Source of the DNA: Promethearchaeia archaeon
Lineage (GTDB): Archaea; Asgardarchaeota; Lokiarchaeia; Sigyniarchaeales; SOKP01
NCBI GenBank assembly: GCA_029856295.1
Contig: JAHQWS010000332.1
Span: forward strand, 1 to 12,451
Reading direction: 5' to 3'
DNA length: 12,451 bases
Shown here: positions 1-5,934 of the stretch, in pieces
How positions within the stretch are numbered: the stretch's first letter is position 1
Layout: every line of letters starts with the position of its first letter
Made by a program: the position numbers and the translations under genes
The notes under the pieces: model-generated
Told to the model about the DNA's origin: nothing
The model's database searches: none
The model's input: only the letters and a program-made list of their open reading frames with translations

Positions 1-24
1 GACTAAACGATTCATTTTAAAAAA

Positions 25-50
25 ATTAGAAAAAAAAATTTTTATCTAAT
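25..50 (-). terminator. inverted repeat across the stop of the small protein gene
   Basis: ATTAGA (25-30) pairs with TCTAAT (45-50). After one mismatch (31/44), five A bases at 32-36 pair with five T bases at 39-43. The stop codon (46-48) lies in the right arm. On the minus strand the repeat holds an eight-T tract, consistent with archaeal T-tract termination. Confidence 0.5.
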
Positions 51-204
51 ACAACATAGGCCAGAACCAAGGAATATAGAAAGGTCTTATCTTGGGAAAA
101 AAAGCATTTTCTTTTTCTTCGTGCTCCAGTTCGAGTTCTGTTTCTTCTCTCAATTCTGTATCTTCAAAACCCAAATCCGTAATTCTTTCTTTTACTTCTG
201 TCAT
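46..204 (-). CDS. small acidic protein with aromatic C-terminal tail (52 aa)
   Basis: I do not recognise the family. The ATG at 204 is the first start in an open frame bounded upstream by an in-frame stop, and TAG at 46-48 ends it. Residues 1-33 are strongly charged, with a Glu-rich run around 17-33. The last 18 residues switch abruptly to hydrophobic and aromatic (FFPKIRPFYIPWFWPMLY). No signal peptide is visible, and the tail is rather short and proline-broken for a transmembrane helix. Three things support a real gene: a TATA-like element 27-37 bases upstream of the ATG, a biased acidic composition in a window where random ORFs are Lys/Ile/Asn-rich, and a near-perfect inverted repeat across the stop codon (25-50) like those at other genes here. 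It is divergent from the TPR gene. The tail could be a membrane or protein docking peptide; this is inference. Confidence 0.55.
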   Translation of the reverse strand: MTEVKERITDLGFEDTELREETELELEHEEKENAFFPKIRPFYIPWFWPMLY

Positions 205-230
205 TTTTTTAATCTCATTTATTTATTTTT

Positions 231-241
231 AATATAATTTT
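231..241 (-). promoter_or_regulatory. TATA-like element for the small acidic protein gene
   Basis: On the minus strand an AAATTATATTA-type box lies 27-37 bases upstream of the ATG at 204. That spacing would give a very short or absent 5' leader. A weak GAG at 214-216 is the only ribosome-binding-site candidate. Confidence 0.35.
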
Positions 242-504
242 ACGATAAAATGGATATCTTGCCTTAACTCTTAATATTAATTATTATATTAGGTATTAAA
301 ACGTAAGGACTTTAAAATCTAAAAATTTAGAGATTAATGATTATAAAAATTAAAAATTTTAAAAAAAATTAATTAAATTATAAACGGAATTTGAAACAGT
401 AAGTTTTTTATGGTTTTAAACATTATTTGAGAAAAAAACATTCAGGAATAAAATTTTAATTTTGTTCTATAGACTAAGATTTTAAATGGTTTCATTTTAT
501 TTTA

Positions 505-514
505 CTTTATAATA
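505..514 (+). promoter_or_regulatory. TATA box of the TPR gene
   Basis: CTTTATAATA lies about 50-58 bases before the ATG at 563. A transcription start about 25 bases downstream would leave a leader of roughly 25-30 bases. The only SD-like bases are GTGGG at 547-551, which is weak. Confidence 0.45.
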
Positions 515-562
515 AACAGAAGAATAATTTGAAAAATAAAACTAAAGTGGGCAAATTAAACT

Positions 563-2929
563 ATGGCAAAGAAATCATCTGTATTAAAAAAATTAAATCC
601 AATTTTAAAAGAAGCTAACAATCTAAAAAATCAAAACAATTATGAAGACGCTGTAAGAAAATTTAGAGAAGGTATATCATTTGTTAGATTAAAAGTAAAA
701 GAATATGATGAAAGAGAAGCAGAAGTCGAAAAAATAATAGAAGAAATTGATAAAACGCACTCTGAGGAAATTAGTTATATTAGAGAAAAAGTAAAGTTAT
801 CAACAGAGGAGGGAAAGCATGATGATGCATTTAGGTTAATTGAAGAGGCGAGGCTAGTTAACAATAAAATAAAAAACATAAATCTCAAGGATTTAGAAAT
901 AGAAAAAATTGACTATTTGATGCAAGAAACAAAAATTCAAGAATACATTAGTCAAGGAGCATCATTCAAGGAGACAGGAGATTTTGATATTGCTCTTGAT
1001 ACACTTCAAAAAGCAATGACTAAAGCTAATGATGTTTATAGTTCTACAGCTGAACACGAGGTAATTATTAATATAGAAAATCTTATGAATGAAACCTATT
1101 TAGGTAAAATTAAATCAATGGTAAGTCAAGCAGATGAATTAAAACAAAGCAGTAAAAACGACGAAGCCATTAAAACTTATGAAGAAGCGCTTAAGATATG
1201 TTATAATTTATCCGATTTGGGGCAGAAAGAGAATGAAATATTAACCATAAAGACCCAGACAAATCAAATCTATTCGGAAAAAGTAGCTCCGTTAATACAA
1301 AAGGGTGAAGAACTATTAGATCAAAATAATGTTAATGACGCTATTGCTGAACTTAAAAAAGCAGAGAAAATAACAATTATGATGTATGATTCAGAGCAAA
1401 AATCAGGCATCTTAAAAAAATTAGGCAGATTAATTAACCCTATTTATGCAGAAAGAATTAATCCTATAAAAGAAGAAGGTCTTGAGCTATTAAAAGAAGA
1501 AGGTTATGAAGAAAAAATTAATATTGTTACTGATGCGGCTTCAACTCTTAAAAAAAGTTTAGATATTGCGCTTGAAATGGTTGAATCAGAAGAAAAAACC
1601 CAAATAATAAATGAATTATCTGAGCTAATTGATAATACCTGTTCAGCAGGTATCAATGTGAGGAAAAAAAGGGGACGGCATTTAATAGAGGAAAAAAAAT
1701 TCGAAGAAGCAGTAGGAGAAATGTATTCTGCTATGAGTATTGCCAAGAATATGGCATGTGCGGAAGAAGATAATGTGGAATTTGAAGATATTAAATTTGT
1801 TGTTAATCAAATTTACTCTAGTGAAATAAGTCATATTTTGGAACAAGGAAGAGAACTATTAGAGCAAAAAAAGAATGAGGAGGCACTAGAACTATTTAAT
1901 GAAGCTTTAAGGGTGTCAAATAAAATGTATGTATCTGAAGAAATGGATGAAGAAATTAGAAAAATCAATGAATTACTAAGAGAAGCCGAGATTAAGAAGT
2001 TAGTATCAGAAGGAAGTTTAATGCTAGAACAAAAAAAGTTTACAAAGGAACTAAAAGAACTTCAAGATGCTTTAGAAGATGCAGATAAAATAACAGACAT
2101 CGAACGCAAGCGTAAGAAGATAAGGGAAATTAAGGAATTAACTGATCATGTTCATTCGAAAGAAATTCAATTTCTTAAAGAGCAAGCTACTCTACTAGCA
2201 TCTCAAAATACGTTTAGTGAAGCTTATAAAGAATTAGAAAAAGCCTTAAAAATCGCTGGAACTATTGATAAAAAGGATTTAAAGAATGAGGAAACTAATT
2301 ATATTATTAAATTATATACAGAACAATTAAACAATGAAGCGAAACAAGGTTTAGATAATCGAAAACTCGATAAAGTTATTGAAACGTGTAGACATGCTAT
2401 AGAACTAGATGAACAGAATTCACTCTCATATTATAACATGGGAAATGCATTGCTGGGTAAAAAAGAATATGATAATGCAATTGAGAATTATCAAAAAGCA
2501 GTAGAATTAGCGCCTGACTATGTAATAGCGTGGAGTAATATGGGTTTCGCTAACGAATTGAAAGGGAATTATGATAACGCGCTAAAATTCCTTAAAAAAG
2601 CTGTAGAGATAGATAAAGATAATTTTATAGCATGGTATAGAATGGGAAATGTCTATAAACATATGAATAATTCTGAAAAAGCCCTAGAAAGCTATAATTT
2701 ATCCATAAAATTAAATCCTGAAAATGCAAAAGCATGGTTATTTATGGGAAGCATTTATCATGAGAAAAAAGATTATAATAATGCTGTGGAACAGATCAAA
2801 AAAGCACTTGATTTAGATCCTTCCTTAAAAGAAGAAATTGGCTCTATTATCAGAAATTTCGAAAATATTATTGATTCCATGCAAAGTAAATTAACAGAGC
2901 TTTTTAAAAACAAGCAAGATAACGGCTAA
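563..2929 (+). CDS. large TPR / helical-repeat scaffold protein (788 aa)
   Basis: This is a cytoplasmic, all-helical scaffold with no signal peptide, membrane segment or enzymatic domain. Residues 587-756 are five consecutive canonical 34-residue TPRs (587-620, 621-654, 655-688, 689-722, 723-756). They carry the usual pattern, such as YYNMGNALLGKKEYDNAIENY and repeated W-x-x-M-G at the start of helix A. Residues about 14-586 are a different, longer repeat with a period near 57 residues. Its units start near 126, 184, 241, 298, 363, 422, 477 and 534, each with G-x-x-L-L-x-x-x-x-x-x-E-A-hydrophobic followed by a charged linker often containing I-Y. The start is fixed by an in-frame TAA just upstream. 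TPR arrays bind peptides or assemble complexes; the partner here is unknown. The gene is alone on its strand and converges on a roadblock/longin gene 30 bases away. Confidence 0.93.
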   Translation: MAKKSSVLKKLNPILKEANNLKNQNNYEDAVRKFREGISFVRLKVKEYDEREAEVEKIIEEIDKTHSEEISYIREKVKLSTEEGKHDDAFRLIEEARLVNNKIKNINLKDLEIEKIDYLMQETKIQEYISQGASFKETGDFDIALDTLQKAMTKANDVYSSTAEHEVIINIENLMNETYLGKIKSMVSQADELKQSSKNDEAIKTYEEALKICYNLSDLGQKENEILTIKTQTNQIYSEKVAPLIQKGEELLDQNNVNDAIAELKKAEKITIMMYDSEQKSGILKKLGRLINPIYAERINPIKEEGLELLKEEGYEEKINIVTDAASTLKKSLDIALEMVESEEKTQIINELSELIDNTCSAGINVRKKRGRHLIEEKKFEEAVGEMYSAMSIAKNMACAEEDNVEFEDIKFVVNQIYSSEISHILEQGRELLEQKKNEEALELFNEALRVSNKMYVSEEMDEEIRKINELLREAEIKKLVSEGSLMLEQKKFTKELKELQDALEDADKITDIERKRKKIREIKELTDHVHSKEIQFLKEQATLLASQNTFSEAYKELEKALKIAGTIDKKDLKNEETNYIIKLYTEQLNNEAKQGLDNRKLDKVIETCRHAIELDEQNSLSYYNMGNALLGKKEYDNAIENYQKAVELAPDYVIAWSNMGFANELKGNYDNALKFLKKAVEIDKDNFIAWYRMGNVYKHMNNSEKALESYNLSIKLNPENAKAWLFMGSIYHEKKDYNNAVEQIKKALDLDPSLKEEIGSIIRNFENIIDSMQSKLTELFKNKQDNG

Positions 2930-2949
2930 ATAAATCTTTTTTACTATCT

Positions 2950-2965
2950 TCTTAAATTTTTAAGA
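2950..2965. terminator. bidirectional terminator between convergent genes
   Basis: TCTTAAA-TT-TTTAAGA is a perfect 7-base inverted repeat. It overlaps the minus-strand stop codon at 2960-2962 and sits just after a T6 tract (2937-2942) downstream of the TPR gene. It could serve both converging transcripts. Confidence 0.5.
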
Positions 2966-3349
2966 GAGATCAGTTATATATTGCTCTACGAGATTTTCTA
3001 TTTTTTGTTCATCAAATTTTTCCTTTTCAAATTCAGGACAATTGGCTTCAAGATGTTCTAATAAGTCCTTCAAACCAACTTCAATATTATTAGCTGCTAT
3101 TTTATCTGTGTTATCCATTATTATTGCCCCCAAAAGATGTTTAGATCTTTTAAATATAATAACTTGATTTCCAAATTTTATTTGATTAAGTTCGGTTTCA
3201 AAACATTCCTGAACATAGTGAGAGAGTGCGGAGAATAAACCGCCTTGTAAAACATTCTCTGCGCTGCAAGAAGTTATTGGAACTCCTCCTTTATTAAATA
3301 TAGTAAGAGCTTTAGGATCAAATTCATTAGAAATTTGTTTCCTTATCAT
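2960..3349 (-). CDS. roadblock/longin-fold protein (129 aa from ATG; probably 5' extended)
   Basis: The order of elements is that of a roadblock/longin (profilin-like) domain. There is a strand with ALTIFNKGGVPITS (residues 14-27), a helix (36-52), then three strands around 54-79 ending in LLGAIIMD, and a final helix (85-103). Such domains bind small GTPases in eukaryotes and are abundant in Asgard archaea, which also encode many Rab/Rag-like GTPases; a GTPase partner is inference. The ATG at 3349 has no ribosome binding site. The frame stays open upstream to a stop at 3422-3424 and encodes a plausible first helix (IDVQNFLGKVYDK), preceded by AGGGGAT at 3394-3400. The true protein may therefore start with ATA at 3388 (142 aa). 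The gene converges with the TPR gene. Confidence 0.8.
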   Translation of the reverse strand: MIRKQISNEFDPKALTIFNKGGVPITSCSAENVLQGGLFSALSHYVQECFETELNQIKFGNQVIIFKRSKHLLGAIIMDNTDKIAANNIEVGLKDLLEHLEANCPEFEKEKFDEQKIENLVEQYITDLS

Positions 3350-3393
3350 TTTATCATAAACTTTTCCGAGAAAGTTTTGAACGTCTATTAATA

Positions 3394-3400
3394 ATCCCCT
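3394..3400 (-). promoter_or_regulatory. Shine-Dalgarno-like AGGGGAT deciding an upstream start
   Basis: AGGGGAT on the minus strand sits 7 bases before an in-frame ATA (3386-3388). The same AGGGGAT precedes the ATG at 8185, and AGGGAT precedes the TTG at 5935, at similar distances. This supports a start upstream of the first ATG (3349). Confidence 0.4.
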
Positions 3401-3446
3401 TTTGGCAAGAATTAATATCTTTTAGACAAAAAATAAAAAATATTAA

Positions 3447-3455
3447 CATATATAG
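3447..3455 (-). promoter_or_regulatory. TATA-like element for the roadblock/longin gene
   Basis: CTATATATG on the minus strand lies about 60 bases upstream of the candidate ATA start and about 100 upstream of the ATG. The spacing suits the extended version of the gene better. Confidence 0.35.
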
Positions 3456-3524
3456 TTGAAAGAAATTTCTTTTTAAAAGACTTAACATTTATGGCTAGTT
3501 CTGTTATATTGATACAAAAAAGTT

Positions 3525-3547
3525 TTCAATTTTTTTACCCAAAAAAG
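3525..3547 (-). terminator. T-tract terminator after the split dikinase operon
   Basis: On the minus strand, two CTTTTTT tracts follow the PPDK_N stop by about 15 and 30 bases. The only pairing around the stop (CTAA 3550-3553 with TTAG 3570-3573) is too short to call a hairpin. Confidence 0.4.
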
Positions 3548-3561
3548 AGCTAAGTATATAT

Positions 3562-4536
3562 TTATTTTTTTAGTGTAGTGATTGGGCGGGATTGTAAGGT
3601 GTAAATGACATCATTTTCTATAGCCCATTCAATATCTTGGGGATATTTGAATGCATTCTCGATTTTTAAACCTAAATTATATAGCTGCTTAAGCTGATTT
3701 TCATTAAGAGAATATATGTCTCTATGCTCAGTATCCGTATCCATAATAATAGTATTTGATCCGTCAGGATTTCTAATTGATTTTTTTTCTTTCGTGCCTA
3801 TTACGCTCTTGACAATTTCAAATTCTACTTTTTTAAATATAAACATATCTGGGATTACCGTATTATTAGCTATAGTTTCACCAAGCCCCCATGTTGAATT
3901 TATCATGACTTCATCCTGATTATTATTAATGACATTAGCTGTGAATAAAACTCCCGAAACATCGGCATTAACCATTTTTTGAATAACAACTGCCATTCGA
4001 ATATCTAATAATGATATTTTTTGCCCTTTTTTATTCATTTGGATGATATAAAAAAGCGCACTAGGTGTAAATAAGGATGCCCAGCATTTTTTTACTGATA
4101 AAATTATCTCATCAAAAGTTTTATTATGTAAATAAGTTTTTGCTTGACCTGCAAAAGAATATGCTTCCGTATCCTCGATTGTAGCCGAGGATCTAACGGC
4201 GTATGAGGCATGACTTCCGCTATCTTTCTTCAATTTCTTAAAACCGATTTTAATTTGCTTTTCAATTTTAGACGGTATTCTTGTAGTGCGAATTAGCTGT
4301 TTAACAGCTTTTGAAAAATGTAAAACCTTTTTTATAGTCAATTCTGTTGTTAATAATTCTTTTAAGAGTTCACTATTTTCAGATTCTTCAAGAAATGTTT
4401 TATAAGAATTAGAGTTTAATATAAATCCGGGTGGAACATTAATTCCAATTCGCATCAACTTGATGAGGCTTGAACCTTTCCCCCCCAAAATAGCCGGATC
4501 TGGTATCCCTTCATTAAAGAATTCAATATATTCCAT
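3562..4536 (-). CDS. PEP synthase/PPDK-type ATP-binding subunit (PPDK_N domain only, 324 aa)
   Basis: This is the nucleotide-binding third of PEP synthase / pyruvate phosphate dikinase as a free-standing protein. It shows the family landmarks in order: GGKGSSLIKL (residues 18-27), AVRSSATIEDT (113-123) with the ATP-contacting Arg, FAGQ (128-131), QKMVNADVSGVLFT (186-199), WGLGE (216-220), DIEWA (301-305) and LQSRPIT (314-320). It ends right after the SRP motif, so the phosphohistidine and PEP/pyruvate-binding domains are absent. The phosphohistidine domain is encoded by the gene 53 bases upstream. In this family ATP phosphorylates the swivelling His, which then phosphorylates an acceptor. The same separated ATP-binding subunit is known in phenylphosphate synthase (PpsB) of Thauera aromatica. 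The acceptor here cannot be told from the sequence. No good ribosome binding site precedes the ATG. Confidence 0.9.
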   Translation of the reverse strand: MEYIEFFNEGIPDPAILGGKGSSLIKLMRIGINVPPGFILNSNSYKTFLEESENSELLKELLTTELTIKKVLHFSKAVKQLIRTTRIPSKIEKQIKIGFKKLKKDSGSHASYAVRSSATIEDTEAYSFAGQAKTYLHNKTFDEIILSVKKCWASLFTPSALFYIIQMNKKGQKISLLDIRMAVVIQKMVNADVSGVLFTANVINNNQDEVMINSTWGLGETIANNTVIPDMFIFKKVEFEIVKSVIGTKEKKSIRNPDGSNTIIMDTDTEHRDIYSLNENQLKQLYNLGLKIENAFKYPQDIEWAIENDVIYTLQSRPITTLKK

Positions 4537-4580
4537 ATTACTTATACGTATTATAAAAATAAGAAATAATTATTGATCTA

Positions 4581-4605
4581 TTTTATTTATCAATTCTCAA
4601 TAAAA
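4581..4605 (-). repeat. weak inverted repeat around the swivel-domain stop codon
   Basis: TTTTATT (4581-4587) pairs with AATAAAA (4599-4605), with the stop codon (4590-4592) in the loop. It lies inside an operon and is AT-only, so chance is likely if taken alone. I list it because the same arrangement recurs at other genes. Confidence 0.3.
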
Positions 4606-4955
4606 ACTACGCCTGTATCGTCATCCTCAGTGAAAATTTTACATTTTTTCCCATTTAGAGTATTTAAATCCTTTACACTAAAGCGTACACCCATAATACA
4701 TGCTAAACCGAATTCTCTCGAAACGATTGCGAGATGTGATCCTGCAGAACCCGTTGTGCAGAGAACTCCACTCAAATCAGATAAAATTGGACCTAACGTC
4801 GTTGTGCCTGCTTCCTCAACTAAACATATTTTACCAGTGGCACTATCAAATAAGTTAATTACATCTTCAACGGTTTTCACGAATACAAGCTCTCCTACTG
4901 CCTCTGACTTGGATGAGCATGATAGCCCTTTACCAATTCTTTCCAATAAATTCAC
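4590..4955 (-). CDS. stand-alone phosphohistidine swivelling domain (PEP-utilizing enzyme mobile domain)
   Basis: A single PEP-utilizers mobile domain of about 120 residues. The core is TTGSAGSHLAIVSREFG (residues 67-83), where His74 matches the phosphorylated His of PEP synthase, PPDK and enzyme I (usual form GG-x-T-S-H-A-A-I-V-A-R-E). KICLVEEAGTTTLGPIL (43-58) matches the strand and helix before it. Gly72 replaces the usual Thr two residues before the His. The longest frame begins with GTG at 4955, but that codon is itself part of AGAGGTGA, a good Shine-Dalgarno sequence. The in-frame TTG at 4946 sits 6 bases after it, so TTG is probably the real start (118 aa). The gene is first in an operon with the ATP-binding subunit; together they make an ATP-driven phospho-relay without an acceptor-binding domain. 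Confidence 0.88.
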   Translation of the reverse strand: MNLLERIGKGLSCSSKSEAVGELVFVKTVEDVINLFDSATGKICLVEEAGTTTLGPILSDLSGVLCTTGSAGSHLAIVSREFGLACIMGVRFSVKDLNTLNGKKCKIFTEDDDTGVVFIEN

Positions 4956-4960
4956 CTCTA
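4953..4960 (-). promoter_or_regulatory. Shine-Dalgarno GAGGTG favouring a TTG start at 4946
   Basis: GAGGTG (4953-4958, minus strand) is the best ribosome binding site in the window, with 6 bases to the in-frame TTG. It contains the upstream GTG, which is therefore unlikely to be the initiator. Confidence 0.55.
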
Positions 4961-4997
4961 ATTATGTTTACATCTCATTAAGTGATATGACTTTTAA

Positions 4998-5019
4998 TTT
5001 GTATTATATTTGTATTATA
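4998..5019 (-). promoter_or_regulatory. tandem 11-base TATA-like repeat upstream of the split dikinase operon
   Basis: TTTGTATTATA occurs twice back to back (4998-5008 and 5009-5019, plus strand). On the minus strand each copy offers TATAATA, about 50-70 bases before the swivel-domain start. That would leave a leader of about 20-40 bases. Confidence 0.45.
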
Positions 5020-5112
5020 TTAAAATGTGTCAATATCGGTTAAAAAAATATAGGTTTTAGTACTGATTTTGATAATATTTTTTAATTTTATTAATTATTG
5101 ACAAGGGAAGGG

Positions 5113-5135
5113 ATCTCTGAAGATTAATTAGAGAT
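5113..5135. repeat. inverted repeat in the divergent promoter region
   Basis: ATCTCT (5113-5118) and AGAGAT (5130-5135) are separated by 11 bases, between the divergent swivel-domain and longin genes. Nearby at 5167-5174 is the palindrome ACGTACGT. Either could be a regulator site, but no regulator gene is visible in the window. Confidence 0.3.
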
Positions 5136-5194
5136 TATAACTCATAATCAAATTTGTGATATGACAACGTACGTACTATTCAAAAAAAGGACTA

Positions 5195-5205
5195 TTTTAT
5201 ATTTT
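5195..5205 (+). promoter_or_regulatory. TATA box of the longin-like gene at 5234
   Basis: TTTTATATTTT, preceded by a purine-rich AAAAAAAGG stretch that could be the BRE, lies about 30-39 bases before the ATG. The transcript would be nearly leaderless, and no ribosome binding site is present. Confidence 0.5.
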
Positions 5206-5233
5206 GAAAAAAACACTTTACATTTAACTGATT

Positions 5234-5821
5234 ATGAAAGAAGCGAATGATGAATCAAAGGTAGAAATAACATCTGAATTGATGGATTTTTTTCATAAAG
5301 ATAAAAATTGGTTCAAGTTAGCTTCAAAATCATTGAGTTTTACAGCCCCGCCTATTATTGGATTTTTTATTGCAGATAAAAACGGCACAATTATATTAAT
5401 GTGTGAATTATTTGAAGGTGCGCTCGAATACTTCATAAAAAGAGATATCAAAGATGATAATAAAAAAATAAATTTTGATATTGAACTTATACCTCCTTTT
5501 ATATGTGCGTTAGAAAGCTTTTCTGACCAAATCTGCATTCAAAATTTGGCAGAACTTAAATTAAAGGGAACCAATATCAAGATCCATACAGTTTTCTGCT
5601 TTAGCCAATATACTATCACTTTCTTTTTAAATCCATTTTTTAAGATAAAACCTTTTGAAAATATGATTTATGAATATTTCTTTAAGCTTTTTAAGAAACA
5701 TAAGACTGAATTTGAGAATATCTATCAACCAAGTTCGAGAGATTTAATATCTCAAGTAGAATTAAAAGGAAGGGGTTGGCTAAGAGATTTAACTTATCAA
5801 CAACTTTCTGAAAAAAATTAA
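5234..5821 (+). CDS. longin-like domain protein (195 aa)
   Basis: A longin/profilin-like fold is suggested by the order of elements. There is a strand pair around IIGFFIADKNGTIILMCEL (residues 41-59), a helix IPPFICALESFSDQI (86-100), then strands over 103-132 (NLAELKLKGTNIKIH, then QYTITFFLNP) and an amphipathic helix (141-165). This matches the N-terminal half of the gene at 11362-12138, in particular the SFSDQI-x-x-x-NLAEL segment against TFSQELVSRNLDEL. Residues 1-38 and 166-195 are extensions with no recognised motif. Longin domains serve SNAREs, adaptor subunits and GTPase regulators in eukaryotes; the role in Asgard archaea is largely inferred. The start is bounded by an in-frame TAA three codons upstream. 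The gene is probably monocistronic, ending in a 9-base stem across its stop codon. Confidence 0.72.
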   Translation: MKEANDESKVEITSELMDFFHKDKNWFKLASKSLSFTAPPIIGFFIADKNGTIILMCELFEGALEYFIKRDIKDDNKKINFDIELIPPFICALESFSDQICIQNLAELKLKGTNIKIHTVFCFSQYTITFFLNPFFKIKPFENMIYEYFFKLFKKHKTEFENIYQPSSRDLISQVELKGRGWLRDLTYQQLSEKN

Positions 5822-5841
5822 AAAGATCCTAATTTTTAATT
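5816..5841 (+). terminator. hairpin overlapping the longin stop codon
   Basis: AATTAAAAA (5816-5824) and TTTTTAATT (5833-5841) form a perfect 9-base stem with an 8-base loop. The TAA stop (5819-5821) is in the left arm. This is the longest perfect stem of its kind in the window. Confidence 0.55.
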
Positions 5842-5891
5842 ACTTCTTACTATTTGCATTCAATTATTTAGATTAAAATATAATACCTCAT

Positions 5892-5900
5892 TTTATAATT
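5892..5900 (+). promoter_or_regulatory. TATA box of the 392-residue gene / lipocalin operon
   Basis: TTTATAATT lies about 35-43 bases before the TTG start at 5935. AAAAGGGAT (5921-5929) then supplies a ribosome binding site 7 bases from the TTG. Confidence 0.45.
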
Positions 5901-5934
5901 ATAATATCAATTAGTTCTATAAAAGGGATAAATA

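Larger units (their letters stand above)
205..562. other. divergent AT-rich intergenic spacer (358 bases)
   Basis: No coding region is supported. It holds the minus-strand TATA-like box near 231-241 and the plus-strand TATA box near 505-514. It also holds a short inverted repeat, TCTAAA-AA-TTTAGA (318-331), and long A/T runs around 345-380. I see nothing that looks like a structured RNA. Confidence 0.5.

Noticed and set aside
318..331. TCTAAA-AA-TTTAGA palindrome as an operator
   Set aside because: It is short and AT-rich in a region of extreme AT content, with no second copy, so chance is the simpler explanation.
563..2929. Internal repetition of the TPR gene as a DNA repeat array or CRISPR
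   Set aside because: The repetition is at the protein level only; the DNA units are not identical and have no spacer structure.
3491..3553. 20-codon ATG frame in the gap between the roadblock and dikinase genes
   Set aside because: Too short, no ribosome binding site, and it lies in the likely terminator of the dikinase operon.
4573..5043. Plus-strand open frame of about 156 codons opposite the swivel-domain gene
   Set aside because: It is antisense to a clear phosphohistidine domain gene and reads as low-complexity Ser/Thr/Pro-rich sequence with no motif.
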